Both the position numbers and the translations under genes were made by a program. This document shows, one piece after another, positions 8,240-16,890 of a DNA stretch of 64,000 bases (position 1 is its first letter; every line of letters starts with the position of its first letter). Source of the DNA: JAGVSR01 sp964589785 (GTDB lineage: Bacteria; Pseudomonadota; Alphaproteobacteria; Rhizobiales; Hyphomicrobiaceae). The stretch lies in the NCBI GenBank assembly GCA_964589785.1, contig CAZPUQ010000007.1, positions 62,001 through 126,000 of the forward strand, in the 5' to 3' direction. The notes under the pieces are model-generated. The model made no database searches and had not been told where the DNA came from. It worked only from the letters and a program-made list of their open reading frames with translations.

Positions 8240-10042
8240 ATGACCGACACCTCCCTGATCCGCAATTTCTCCATCATCGCCCATATCGACCATGGCAAGT
8301 CCACCCTGTCGGACCGGCTGATCCAGCTCTGCGGCAACGTCTCCGACCGCGAGATGAAATCCCAGATCCTGGACAGCATGGACATCGAGCGCGAGCGCGG
8401 CATCACCATCAAGGCGCAGACGGTGCGCCTCGACTACAAGGCCAAGGACGGAAAGACCTATCAGTTGAACCTGATGGACACCCCCGGCCATGTCGATTTT
8501 GCCTACGAGGTGTCGCGCTCGCTGGCGGCCTGCGAAGGGGCGGTCCTGGTCGTCGACGCGAGCCAGGGCGTGGAGGCCCAGACGCTCGCGAACGTCTACC
8601 AGGCGATCGACAACAACCTGGAGATCCTTCCCGTCCTCAACAAGATCGACCTGCCTTCGGCCGATCCCGAGCGGGTCCAGCAGCAGATCGAGGACGTCAT
8701 CGGGATCGACGCGTCGGACGCCATCGGCGTCTCGGCCAAGACCGGGCTCAACGTCGCCGCCGTGCTGGAGGCGATCGTCGAGCGCCTGCCGCCGCCGAAG
8801 GGCGACCGCGCCAAGCCGCTGAAGGCCATGCTGATCGATAGCTGGTACGACGCCTATCTGGGCGTCGTCGTGCTCGTCCGCATCATCGACGGCACGCTGA
8901 GGAAGGGCCAGCGCGTGAAGATGATGTCGACGGACGCGGCCTATCCGGTCGAGCGCGTCGGCATCTTCCGACCCAAGCAGGAGATGCTGGCCGAGCTCGG
9001 CCCGGGCGAGATCGGCTTCTTCACAGGCGCCATCAAGGAAGTGGCCGACACGCGCGTCGGCGATACGATCACCGACGAGAAGCAGCCGACGGCGGAGCCG
9101 CTGCCGGGCTTCAAGCCGGCGCAGCCGGTGGTGTTCTGCGGCCTCTTTCCGGTGGATGCCGCCGACTTCGAGGACCTGCGCGAGGCGATGGCCAAGCTGC
9201 GTCTCAACGACGCGAGCTTCTCCTACGAGACGGAGAGCTCGGCCGCGCTCGGCTTCGGATTCCGCTGCGGCTTCCTCGGGCTACTGCACCTGGAGATCAT
9301 CACCGAACGGCTCGAGCGCGAGTTCAGCCTCGACCTCATCACCACCGCACCGTCCGTCATCTATCATCTGTACATGACGGACGGGACGATGATGGAGATG
9401 CACAACCCGGCCGACATGCCCGACGTCGTCAAGATCGACCGCATGGAGGAGCCGTGGATCGAGGCGACGATCCTCGTTCCCGACGACTACCTCGGAGCGG
9501 TGCTGAAGCTCTGTCAGGACCGCCGCGGCCGGCAGAAGACGCTGACCTACGTCGGCTCGCGCGCCATGCTCGTCTACGAGCTGCCGCTCAACGAGGTCGT
9601 GTTCGATTTCTACGACCGCCTGAAGAGCGTATCGCGGGGCTACGCCTCGTTCGACTATCACATCAGCGGCTACGAGGAGGGCGACCTCGTCAAGCTCTCG
9701 ATCCTCGTCAACAGCGAGCCGGTCGACGCGCTCTCGGTCATCGTGCACCGCACGCGCGCGGAAAGCCGCGGCCGCTCGATGTGCGAGAAGCTGAAGGAGC
9801 TGATCCCGCCGCACCTTTTCCAGATCCCGGTGCAGGCCGCGATCGGCGCCAAGGTCATCGCGCGCGAAACCATCAGGGCGTTGCGCAAGGACGTGCTTGC
9901 CAAGTGCTACGGCGGCGACATAACCCGCAAGCGCAAGCTTCTCGACAAGCAGAAGGCCGGCAAGAAGAAGATGCGCGAGTTCGGCAAGGTCGAGATCCCG
10001 CAGGAAGCCTTCATCGCCGCGCTCAAGATGGACGAGAACTGA
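8240..10042 (+). CDS. lepA: LepA, elongation factor 4 (ribosome-associated GTPase)
   Basis: Translational GTPase of 600 residues, full length for the family. G1 is AHIDHGKST, G3 DTPGHVDF and G4 NKIDLPSA. The C-terminus has the LepA-specific lysine-rich tail (KRKLLDKQKAGKKKMREFG). ATG 8240 begins MTDTSLIRNFSIIAHID; the frame stays open upstream for 1.8 kb, but that is antisense of the SulP and phasin-like genes and not part of the protein. The role generally given is in translation elongation or initiation under stress. It is followed by a palindrome-rich spacer. Confidence 0.97.
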   Translation: MTDTSLIRNFSIIAHIDHGKSTLSDRLIQLCGNVSDREMKSQILDSMDIERERGITIKAQTVRLDYKAKDGKTYQLNLMDTPGHVDFAYEVSRSLAACEGAVLVVDASQGVEAQTLANVYQAIDNNLEILPVLNKIDLPSADPERVQQQIEDVIGIDASDAIGVSAKTGLNVAAVLEAIVERLPPPKGDRAKPLKAMLIDSWYDAYLGVVVLVRIIDGTLRKGQRVKMMSTDAAYPVERVGIFRPKQEMLAELGPGEIGFFTGAIKEVADTRVGDTITDEKQPTAEPLPGFKPAQPVVFCGLFPVDAADFEDLREAMAKLRLNDASFSYETESSAALGFGFRCGFLGLLHLEIITERLEREFSLDLITTAPSVIYHLYMTDGTMMEMHNPADMPDVVKIDRMEEPWIEATILVPDDYLGAVLKLCQDRRGRQKTLTYVGSRAMLVYELPLNEVVFDFYDRLKSVSRGYASFDYHISGYEEGDLVKLSILVNSEPVDALSVIVHRTRAESRGRSMCEKLKELIPPHLFQIPVQAAIGAKVIARETIRALRKDVLAKCYGGDITRKRKLLDKQKAGKKKMREFGKVEIPQEAFIAALKMDEN

Positions 10043-10378
10043 TCTCTTCCCGGCTACATGACCCCCTGACGTCGTCGCGGTGCAGGCCGCGATCCGCGCA
10101 AGCCCCTTCAGATACGCTCCTCTGACGCCTGCGCAGACCCCCGCCTTCGCGGGGGTGACGGTGGAAGGAGTCTCGCTTGAACGCGCCGCTTCCACGGTGC
10201 GCCTCTTCCCTTGGGGAGAGGCCGGCGCGTTAGCGCCGGGTGAGGGGGCGGTTCCTGAAACTCCAAGCCCGCAGGATGAAACGAAACGGAACACACCCCT
10301 CACCCCGACCCTCTCCCCAAGGGGAGCGGAGCCGACCTCATGGGCAGCGCGGCGCCCGAACGTCACGTTTAGGTGGGC
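10043..10378. repeat. Palindrome-rich intergenic mosaic element
   Basis: No gene is seen in this 336-base spacer. It is a string of inverted repeats. CCCCCGC-CTTC-GCGGGGG lies at 10138-10155, CCTCTTCCC-TT-GGGGAGAGG at 10202-10221, and GGCGC-GTTA-GCGCC follows. GGTGAGGGG and its complement CCCCTCACC are about 55 bases apart (10239 and 10298). CTCTCCCCAAGGGGAG lies near 10311. Such composite repeats are common between genes in Hyphomicrobiales. It may stabilise or end the convergent lepA and channel transcripts. Confidence 0.75.
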
Positions 10379-12655
10379 TCAGCCCAATCCCAGGCTGGCC
10401 CGCTGGACGTAGATGGCCATGGCGAGCGCCAGCAGCGGCACGACGATGATATGGATCGCCGACAGGGCCGACTGGACCTTCGGCCGCTCTCCCACCAGCG
10501 GATGGATGCGCAGCACCGAGATGGCGATCATCAGGGTCACGGCCATATAGGCGAACAGGAAGATGCGGTCGGACAGCGTCGTGGTATCGCTGTCGATCGC
10601 CGGCAGCGAGAGATAGAGCGCCACCGCCGACAGCAGCGCCGTTACCTGGATCGTCACGATCGCCTCGAAGTGCGACAGCGGGATGAAGATCGAGACATAG
10701 GCCACCGCCAGGATGAACAGCAGCGGCACCACGACGCGCAGGAAATAGTCCGTCGTCTCTCGCGAGAGGACCCAGACGAAGCTGCCTTTGTAGAACGGCA
10801 CGATGCTTGGCTGGTGGGTCCTGGCATCGACCGTCGTCACGAAGTCCTCATCGTAGCCGACATACTGCTCCCTCGGCTCCCAGCCATTGGCCTCGACCGC
10901 GGTGTCGCGCAGCGGGATCGGCGGCGGCTGCACGATGAAGGGCTTGTCGCCGCGCTTGGGACGGATGTTGATCATGAACCTTTGCGTATCGAAGGGATAT
11001 TTCGCGAGCTCCGGCTGGAACAGGAAACGGCCCGAGACGTGGTAGATCTTCATGCCGTCAGGGTAGGCGTCGCTCTTCTCGCCGTTGGCGAGCGTCCGCA
11101 CGGTGATCTGGCGGTCGTTCGTTTGCGGGTTGATGACGGCGTTGGCAAACTCTAGTAGCTCGATGGAGTTCTCCTGGCCGTCGTCGCGCATGGAGACGTA
11201 GAACTCGGCATCGAACGTCTTCGCGTTGTCGTCGACGGAAAAGATCCGGATGAGGTCGATGTCGAGATACTGCGTGCCGATGGAGCGCAGGTTCTCGTTC
11301 TTCAGCCGCGCGAACTGGAGCGGTGCCAGTTGCGTCCGCCCCCTGCCCGGGGCGAGCTCGACGAGAAAGGGCGTGCGGGTCGCGGCCCGGGAGACAGGAT
11401 TGAACGACCAGTTCTCGAACGCACCCTGGAACACGCCGCGGCCGGCGGCGTAGGTCGTCGTGAGCTGCTCGATGATGTGCGCGCGCAGCTCCTTCACGTC
11501 CGCATTGCGGTCAGCCGTGCGGGCGGCCGCCGCCACAAGGCCCAGCATGTCGGCGTACTGGGTGCCGAGGCCGATCGCGCGCAGATTGTCGTCGGAAAGT
11601 GGATCGTTGCGGACGCTGGCCGGCACCTCCTCGCATTCGCCGGCGGCCCAGCCGGGCGCGCTTGCGATCTTGTCGCCGACAAAGATCAAGCTCTCGGGAG
11701 CCTGGCCTGCCATGCGCCGCAGGAGCCGCGCGTTGTAGAGCTCCGGAAGCCGGTCCCAGACGAGCTCATAGAGCGGCGCGGGGTAGTCGCGGCTGATCTC
11801 CTTCGGCACCGAGCCGATGCGGCCGGTGAGCATGATGGCGGGCGTGAGGCCCGCCTCCTTCAGCATCTTGATGAACTCGCCGTTGCGGTTGGCACCCACG
11901 GCGAGGAAGATGATATCGGGGTTTTTCGCCTTGAGATCGGCGATGACGGCCGGGAACTCCGCCATATCGGCCTTGGCGTCCTTCGTCGCCACGCGGTGAT
12001 CGGCGACGAGGTAGGCGCCCATGACGCGATTGAGTCCTTCGGCGAGGCTCGTCGCATAGAGCGTATCCACCATGCCGACGAAAGCGGGCCGCGTTAGTCC
12101 CGTGCGGCGCACGAACTGCGACAGCACCGGCAGACGCTCGTCGTCCTGCGAGGCGCGCATCGTGAAGACATTCGGATAGCCATCGATGATGCTCATGACC
12201 GAGATGGCCGACAGGAATGGGATATTCTTCTGCTTGATCTCCCGGCCCGTCGCCTCGAAGACGATCTTGGAGCGATCCGAGCTCGACATGCCGATCATCG
12301 CCACCGAATCGGGATCGGCGAGGGCCTCGCGCATGTTGGCGGTGGCGCGGTTCTGGTCGCGATAGTCGTCGAGGATGCGCAGCTCGAGCTTGTGTCCGCC
12401 GATGCCTCCCTGGGCGTTGATGCGGTTGCGCTCCTCGCCGGCGAAGCGCCGGATGGCGGCCACCTCGCCGCGATCGTAACAGGTATCGTTACGGGTCGAG
12501 ACGAACACGCTCACCGTAACCGGCGACTTGGTCGCGGCTTCGGCCTGCTCGATGGCCGCCGCTCGCCCGGCCGGCCCTGTGGCCAGCCCCATGAGCGCCG
12601 CCGCTGCCGTCAGGATCAGGGCCGCACCCCGCTGCCACGCGCCGTTGAACCGCAT
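10379..12655 (-). CDS. Periplasmic-binding-protein / pentameric ligand-gated ion channel fusion
   Basis: A 758-residue receptor-channel. Residues 1-33 are a signal peptide. Residues 43-435 form a type I periplasmic binding fold like the LivK/amide receptors (TVSVFVSTRNDTCYDRGE, NRINAQGGIGGHKLELRILDD). Residues 462-632 match the extracellular beta-sandwich of prokaryotic Cys-loop-like channels, with the hallmark YPFDTQ at 553-558 and no cysteine pair. Four membrane helices follow at about 636-658, 663-686, 695-716 and 729-750. M2 (FEAIVTIQVTALLSAVALY) lines up with GLIC's YEANVT segment, including the Glu at the intracellular mouth of cation channels. ATG 12655 is chosen because it begins the signal peptide. 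The ligand is unknown; amino acids or similar solutes are a guess. Confidence 0.9.
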   Translation of the reverse strand: MRFNGAWQRGAALILTAAAALMGLATGPAGRAAAIEQAEAATKSPVTVSVFVSTRNDTCYDRGEVAAIRRFAGEERNRINAQGGIGGHKLELRILDDYRDQNRATANMREALADPDSVAMIGMSSSDRSKIVFEATGREIKQKNIPFLSAISVMSIIDGYPNVFTMRASQDDERLPVLSQFVRRTGLTRPAFVGMVDTLYATSLAEGLNRVMGAYLVADHRVATKDAKADMAEFPAVIADLKAKNPDIIFLAVGANRNGEFIKMLKEAGLTPAIMLTGRIGSVPKEISRDYPAPLYELVWDRLPELYNARLLRRMAGQAPESLIFVGDKIASAPGWAAGECEEVPASVRNDPLSDDNLRAIGLGTQYADMLGLVAAAARTADRNADVKELRAHIIEQLTTTYAAGRGVFQGAFENWSFNPVSRAATRTPFLVELAPGRGRTQLAPLQFARLKNENLRSIGTQYLDIDLIRIFSVDDNAKTFDAEFYVSMRDDGQENSIELLEFANAVINPQTNDRQITVRTLANGEKSDAYPDGMKIYHVSGRFLFQPELAKYPFDTQRFMINIRPKRGDKPFIVQPPPIPLRDTAVEANGWEPREQYVGYDEDFVTTVDARTHQPSIVPFYKGSFVWVLSRETTDYFLRVVVPLLFILAVAYVSIFIPLSHFEAIVTIQVTALLSAVALYLSLPAIDSDTTTLSDRIFLFAYMAVTLMIAISVLRIHPLVGERPKVQSALSAIHIIVVPLLALAMAIYVQRASLGLG

Positions 12656-12798
12656 CCCGCGCCGTCTCCGCCCGTTTCGACGAAGGCCCGCATAGCAGAG
12701 CCGAGCCTTCAAGTCGTGGCGAAGTCGTGTCGCTTTTGCGGCGCGTCGCCGGTACGGCACATGCGCCCCAGATGCCGGGCGGGCCGTGCGTCAGCGCT

Positions 12799-13818
12799 TC
12801 AGATACCCCGGCGGCGTTTGTCGGGATGCAGCGATTTACCGAGAATGTGCTCGTCCTGCCCGATCACGTGCGCCGTGGTCCCGACGATGAGCGGATCGGG
12901 GCCGCGGATCAGCGCGTGGTTCTTCGCCGGATAGTCGAGGCTCGACAGGAAGTGCTGCATCGCATTGAGGCGGGCGCGCTTCTTGTCGTCCGACTTGATG
13001 ACCGTCCAGGGCGCATCCGCGGTGTCGGTGTAGAAGAACATTGCCTCCTTGGCCTCCGTGTAGTCGTCCCACTTGTCGAGCGAGGCGACATCGATCGGCG
13101 ACAGCTTCCACTGCTTCAGCGGGTCCTTCTCGCGCGCCCTGAAGCGGCGGAGCTGCTCCGCCCGCGTCACGGAGAACCAATACTTGTAGAGGCGGAGGCC
13201 GGAACGCACGAGCATGCGCTCGAGGTCGGGGCACTGGCGCATGAACTCCAGATACTCGTTGGGATGGCAGAAGCCCATGACTCGCTCGACACCGGCCCGG
13301 TTGTACCAGGAGCGGTCGAAGAACACGATCTCGCCGGCCGCGGGAAGGTGCTCCACGTAGCGCTGGAAGTACCACTGCGTGCGCTCGCGGTCCGACGGCT
13401 TCTCGAGCGCCACGACGCGGGCACCGCGCGGGTTCAGATGCTCCATGAACCGCTTGATGGTGCCGCCCTTGCCTGCGGCGTCGCGCCCCTCGAAGAGGAT
13501 GACGATGCGCTCGCCGGCCTCCTTGATCCACCGCTGGGCTTTCAAGAGCTCGACCTGGAGCTCGAGCATCGCGGCCTCGTAATCGGAGGTCCGGATGCGG
13601 GTGTGATAGGGGTACTCGCCCGATTCGAAGCCGTGTCGGATGGCGTCCGGATCTTTGCGCCGCTGCGACAGACTGAGGGGAGGCGCCGGCTCGGCAGGGG
13701 CATGCGCCGCGCCGGAAACAACGGCGGACTCCGCGGCTGCGGGCGCGGGCGGCTGCGCCGGCGCCTCGGGCGCCGGGGCCTCGCGCATCGTGTCCAGCCG
13801 CTCCACGGACGTGGTCAT
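12799..13818 (-). CDS. ppk2: PPK2-family polyphosphate kinase
   Basis: Cytoplasmic P-loop kinase that transfers phosphate between polyphosphate and nucleoside phosphates, 339 residues. Walker A is FEGRDAAGKGGT at 109-120 and the lid/Walker B region is DRSWYNRAGVERVMGF. KYWFSVTRAEQLRRFRAREKDPLKQWKLSPID is a PPK2 signature. A 45-residue Ala/Pro-rich N-terminal extension precedes the domain. ATG 13818 follows AGGGGGAAGG. An exact FNR/FixK-type palindrome lies about 100 bases upstream of the start, suggesting low-oxygen control. The class (GDP- or ADP/AMP-directed) cannot be decided by eye. Confidence 0.93.
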   Translation of the reverse strand: MTTSVERLDTMREAPAPEAPAQPPAPAAAESAVVSGAAHAPAEPAPPLSLSQRRKDPDAIRHGFESGEYPYHTRIRTSDYEAAMLELQVELLKAQRWIKEAGERIVILFEGRDAAGKGGTIKRFMEHLNPRGARVVALEKPSDRERTQWYFQRYVEHLPAAGEIVFFDRSWYNRAGVERVMGFCHPNEYLEFMRQCPDLERMLVRSGLRLYKYWFSVTRAEQLRRFRAREKDPLKQWKLSPIDVASLDKWDDYTEAKEAMFFYTDTADAPWTVIKSDDKKRARLNAMQHFLSSLDYPAKNHALIRGPDPLIVGTTAHVIGQDEHILGKSLHPDKRRRGI

Positions 13819-13915
13819 GCTGCCTTCCCCCTGTGTTTTCGGCGGAATCGCCGCGCAGCGACTTTGCCGCTGCCTGATCCGGCTCACCAGATGACGCTGA
13901 CTACGGCACGCCACC

Positions 13916-13929
13916 TTGATCCTCATCAA
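13916..13929. promoter_or_regulatory. FNR/FixK-type box
   Basis: The sequence TTGAT-CCTC-ATCAA is a perfect match to the FNR/FixK consensus TTGAT-N4-ATCAA. Its centre is about 104 bases upstream of the ppk2 ATG on the minus strand, so activation from about -41 would leave a 5' leader of about 60 bases. The plus-strand usg gene starts 290 bases away and is a less likely target. Confidence 0.65.
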
Positions 13930-14214
13930 TCTGCGATCCGGCGTCGGACATTTCTGAGGTGGTGGTCAAAAGAGCTTGAAGATCTGTCGCTTGGTGTGAG
14001 CCGGCAGCGCTTTCGATCGCGAGGCGCGCCGCGTGCGAAACCCGCGGCGGGCGGCCGTGCAGAAAGCTACCCTCCTGACTCGATCGCGGCTGGCAGCAGC
14101 CTCTGAATCCGAGTGCTAACCCGCTGATTCGATGGAGTTATTGCAGAATGGTCACTTGCGGCGAATCGCGGCTCCCGGGAACATTCGCGTGAGCTGCGTT
14201 CTTTCTATGAGGAC
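13930..14214. other. Gene-free spacer between ppk2 and usg
   Basis: With the ppk2 leader this makes a 396-base gap between two divergent genes. Apart from the FNR-type box I see no ORF with a ribosome-binding site, no RNA gene and no clear repeat. It presumably holds the usg promoter. Confidence 0.6.
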
Positions 14215-14493
14215 ATGACCCGCATGATCTCGAGAGACTTCCAGCGCCAGGTCGACGGCTTTGGGCTCACCACCGCCGACATCCTCTATCGCCTGCCTGA
14301 CCACCCGGCGATCCTGCAACAGTACGTCTGGCAGGACTACGACAAGGCGCCGACGTTCCCGGAGCTGAACCGCTTCCTGCAGTTCTGGCAGGCCAAGCTG
14401 GACGGCCTTCTCTTCCGCGTTGTCGTATGCCACCGGGCGCTGATCGGCCCCGCGGAGCTCAAGGCCATCGGCGGCGAGTTCCGCTTGAACTGA
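14215..14493 (+). CDS. Usg family protein
   Basis: A 92-residue soluble protein matching the Usg family of alphaproteobacteria. It has ISRDFQRQVDGFGLTTADILYRLPDHPAILQQYVWQDYD near the start and HRALIGPAELKAIGGEFRLN at the end. The name comes from an ORF upstream of trpF in other bacteria; no activity is established and there is no trp gene here. ATG 14224, two codons into a possible alternative start, is better spaced from GAGG (14209) than ATG 14215. The family accepts either length. Confidence 0.85.
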   Translation: MTRMISRDFQRQVDGFGLTTADILYRLPDHPAILQQYVWQDYDKAPTFPELNRFLQFWQAKLDGLLFRVVVCHRALIGPAELKAIGGEFRLN

Positions 14494-14502
14494 GGTGACG
14501 GG

Positions 14503-15048
14503 TCAGGCACCGGCTGGCCGGAAAGCGGCGCAGACCGCGGGGTCGGTCTCGAGCCGCGCGCCGCCGATGAGGTCGATGCAATAGGGCACCGCCGGGAATA
14601 CGGCCAACATGCAGAGCCGGATGGACGCCGGCTTCCCGGGCAGGTTGACGATGAGGCACGAGCCTCGGATGCCGGCCGTCTGGCGCGAGAGGATCGCGGT
14701 CGGAACCTGCTTCAGGCTTTCGCGCCGCATCAGCTCGCCGAAGCCCGGCATCATCTTTTCGCAGACGGCTTCGGTCGCCTCCGGCGTGACGTCGCGCGCG
14801 GCGGGCCCGGTGCCGCCGGTCGTCAGGATCAGCGAGCAGCCGCCGCCCTCGACGAGCTCCTTGAGGGTCTGCACAATGCGCGCCTGGTCATCGGTGACGA
14901 GGCGCGCGACGGGCTCCCACGGCGAGACCAGGATCTCGGCGAGCACGGTTCGGATGGCAGGACCGCCTTGGTCCTCGTACACGCCGGCACTCGCGCGGTC
15001 CGAGACGGTGACGATGCCGATGCGTGCAGTCATGTCGCGTGCAGTCAT
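14503..15048 (-). CDS. MogA/MoaB-family molybdopterin adenylyltransferase
   Basis: Predicted to adenylate molybdopterin before molybdenum insertion, 181 residues, cytoplasmic. Signatures are IGIVTVSDRASAGVYEDQGGPAI and the MPT-binding TTGGTGPAARDVTPEAT, with PGFGELMRRES and LIVNLPGKPASI further on. It is convergent with usg, with stops 9 bases apart. The start is duplicated: two 15-base units encode MTARD and MTARI, giving ATGs at 15048 and 15033. GGAG nine bases before 15048 favours the outer one. No other cofactor gene is nearby. Confidence 0.9.
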   Translation of the reverse strand: MTARDMTARIGIVTVSDRASAGVYEDQGGPAIRTVLAEILVSPWEPVARLVTDDQARIVQTLKELVEGGGCSLILTTGGTGPAARDVTPEATEAVCEKMMPGFGELMRRESLKQVPTAILSRQTAGIRGSCLIVNLPGKPASIRLCMLAVFPAVPYCIDLIGGARLETDPAVCAAFRPAGA

Positions 15049-15344
15049 GGGCGACGGCTCCGGAAGACGTTCACGGGCCGATATACACGATCGCCGCAGC
15101 CTCGCCACCGGCCCGGCGCCGGCACGAACCGGGACGTTGGCGGGGTCGCAGCGTGCGCCTGCGACAAAGAGGTGAGATAATTGACAGTGGCCTGCCGAAC
15201 CGGCCGCCGCTTGCGGGCGTTCGTCTTGCTGCATCCGACGTGCCGGCGTCCCCGGCGATCCGATCTTGAGACAGCTCAAATCCAAGCCGCAACGGCCATG
15301 GCAGACCTGATCCATGGCCCGCGCTAGGTGCGGGATCTCAGGCC
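15049..15344. other. Gene-free spacer upstream of a small secreted protein gene
   Basis: About 300 bases without a supported gene, between divergent genes. TTGACA at 15181-15186 could be a -35 element, but no convincing -10 follows at normal spacing. No RNA gene or palindrome stands out. Confidence 0.5.
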
Positions 15345-15400
15345 GGGAGGTTGCCTCAAGAAGTTTGTCACAGGGAGGTTGCCCCAAGGAGGTTGTCATG
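15345..15400 (+). repeat. 28-base tandem duplication carrying the ribosome-binding site
   Basis: Two adjacent 28-base units (15345-15372 and 15373-15400) match at 23 positions. Each begins GGGAGGTTGCC. The second contains AAGGAGG and ends in the ATG of the downstream gene. In the first unit the corresponding positions read GTCACA, so it has no start codon. Confidence 0.8.
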
Positions 15401-15682
15401 ACCGTCCCCGTCCCGACGCGCCTGTTTACGGTCGTCCTCGCCTGCAGCGTGACGGCCATCGGGCTTCTGACACCCGGCACCGCGGACGCACGCCGCTGGG
15501 TGAAACCCTTCTATTCCGAGACCTTCGAGACCGACCGTCCTATGCGCGGCTACGAAGGCTTCTTGTTTCCCGACTACTACTGCTCCTATAAGCGCTTTCC
15601 CAACCGCGTCTGCTCCACCGACAAGCGCGGCCGCGAGCGGTGCCGCATCGTGGGATGGCGTCTGGAGCAGACGTGCCAGTGA
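15398..15682 (+). CDS. Small secreted basic protein, unknown function
   Basis: A 94-residue protein with a Sec signal peptide (LFTVVLACSVTAIGLL, cleavage probably after TADA). The mature part of about 64 residues is basic and aromatic and contains four Cys (YYCSYKR, RVCSTDKRGRERCRI, EQTCQ), suggesting disulfides in the periplasm. AAGGAGG seven bases before ATG 15398 fixes the start. I recognise no family. It stands alone, 85 bases before the DUF465 gene. Confidence 0.75.
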   Translation: MTVPVPTRLFTVVLACSVTAIGLLTPGTADARRWVKPFYSETFETDRPMRGYEGFLFPDYYCSYKRFPNRVCSTDKRGRERCRIVGWRLEQTCQ

Positions 15683-15767
15683 GACCGTCACCGTGAAACC
15701 GTCACTGTGAGACTGCCGGGCCGCGCAACGGTCCGGCCGCAATGGAAATGGAAAGGACCGAGGACGA

Positions 15768-16031
15768 ATGCTTGAGAACCGGAACACGCATAACGAGCTC
15801 GACGAGATGTTCCCGACCGCCAAGGCCGTGATCCACGACCTCAAGCTCTCCGATCCTCACTTCGCTAGGCTCGCGGAGCACTATCACGAGATCAACCGCA
15901 CCATCCACCGCATGGAAACGAACCTGGAGCCGGTGTCGGACGAGACGATGGAGAACGAGCGCAAGAAGCGCCTGAAGCTGCTCGACGAGATCGCCGAGAT
16001 CATCGCCCAGCAGACGAAGGCCACGGCCTGA
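15768..16031 (+). CDS. DUF465 (YdcH-like) family protein
   Basis: An 87-residue, charged, all-helical protein. The block HDLKLSDPHFARLAEHYHEINRTIHRMET followed by KKRLKLLDEIAEII is the DUF465/YdcH pattern, a short helical hairpin of unknown function that is common and often multicopy in alphaproteobacteria. The start has a GAGGACGA-type ribosome-binding site. A perfect 12-bp hairpin follows 20 bases after the stop, so it is probably monocistronic. Confidence 0.87.
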   Translation: MLENRNTHNELDEMFPTAKAVIHDLKLSDPHFARLAEHYHEINRTIHRMETNLEPVSDETMENERKKRLKLLDEIAEIIAQQTKATA

Positions 16032-16051
16032 ACGACGGCCCTGAGTTTGGA

Positions 16052-16080
16052 ACGGGCCTCGCGGCGTGCGCGAGGCCCGT
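16052..16080 (+). terminator. Terminator-like hairpin after the DUF465 gene
   Basis: A perfect 12-bp stem, ACGGGCCTCGCG with its complement around a five-base loop. Only CGCATTAT follows rather than a T-run, so it is a weak intrinsic terminator or an RNA-stabilising hairpin. Confidence 0.6.
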
Positions 16081-16488
16081 CGCATTATGCACACGGCTTC
16101 TCGCGCAACGCGGCCGTCATCGCGCTCCGCCTCGATCGGCGCCAGCGCACGCGTGCGAACCTGCGGCGCAAAGCTGTTGATCACCCGGCGGCTTTCGGTG
16201 TTCGGCCATCGCGCATCGACGCGAGATATCGGTCGACGTGTGAGACTGCGTGGAATGCGCCTCACACTGTGCCTCGAAGTCCATGGCAAGACGGATGATC
16301 GCCTTTACGCCGTTCAATCACGCAAATGTCACGGGATGACTTGTTCGGAACTAAGCCGTAGACTTTTATCTGATCCATAATTGGACACGCTGAGCATTAA
16401 AGCAGCGGGGAGCGTTGTCTCGGTATTCTTGCGGTTGCACGTCCCGACGGCACGCGTCGCGTCACAACATCAGCCCGGGGAGACGACC
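16081..16488. other. Gene-free spacer with probable phasin promoter
   Basis: About 400 bases in which no reading frame has both a ribosome-binding site and plausible composition. The last 150 bases (about 16310-16410) are clearly more A+T-rich than the surroundings, with TTATCT, TCCATAATTGGACA and GCATTAAAGC. They are the likely promoter of the phasin gene. Confidence 0.5.
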
Positions 16489-16890
16489 ATGACGATCGGC
16501 AAACCTACTCAGCCCGAACTCGAGTTCGAGACCCTCCAGGTTCAGGCGAAGGCCGCACTCGAGACGTGGATGAACATGCAGCGGCCCGTGTTCACGATGG
16601 TGACCGAGATCAACGGCCGCATTCTCGATCAGGCCCTTCGCGTCAACCAGGCGTGGCTCGGCTTCGTCGGCCGGCGCATCGATCAGGAGATCGAGGCGAC
16701 GCGCCGCTTTCTCGGCTGCCGTACGGTCGAGGACATCATGACGACCTATCGCGACGTGGTTGATAACGCTCAGCGCGAAGCGCACATCGAGATCGAGGCG
16801 CTGTCGCGCATCAACCGCGAGGCGGCGAGCGAGACGGTCGCCGCATTCCGCGAAGGGCTGAGCGAGGCGGCGCAAGAACTGCGTCACTGA
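16489..16890 (+). CDS. Phasin family protein
   Basis: A 133-residue helical protein of the phasin type, which coats polyhydroxyalkanoate granules. ATG 16489 follows GGGGAG, and the frame upstream is not protein-like. The sequence is one long amphipathic region with LQVQAKAALETWMNMQRPVFTMVTEINGRIL and the phasin-like end ASETVAAFREGLSEAAQELRH. The PHA genes phaB, phaA and phaR begin about 1 kb downstream, beyond a repeat-rich spacer, which supports the call. Control by PhaR is likely by analogy, but no operator can be named. Confidence 0.82.
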   Translation: MTIGKPTQPELEFETLQVQAKAALETWMNMQRPVFTMVTEINGRILDQALRVNQAWLGFVGRRIDQEIEATRRFLGCRTVEDIMTTYRDVVDNAQREAHIEIEALSRINREAASETVAAFREGLSEAAQELRH

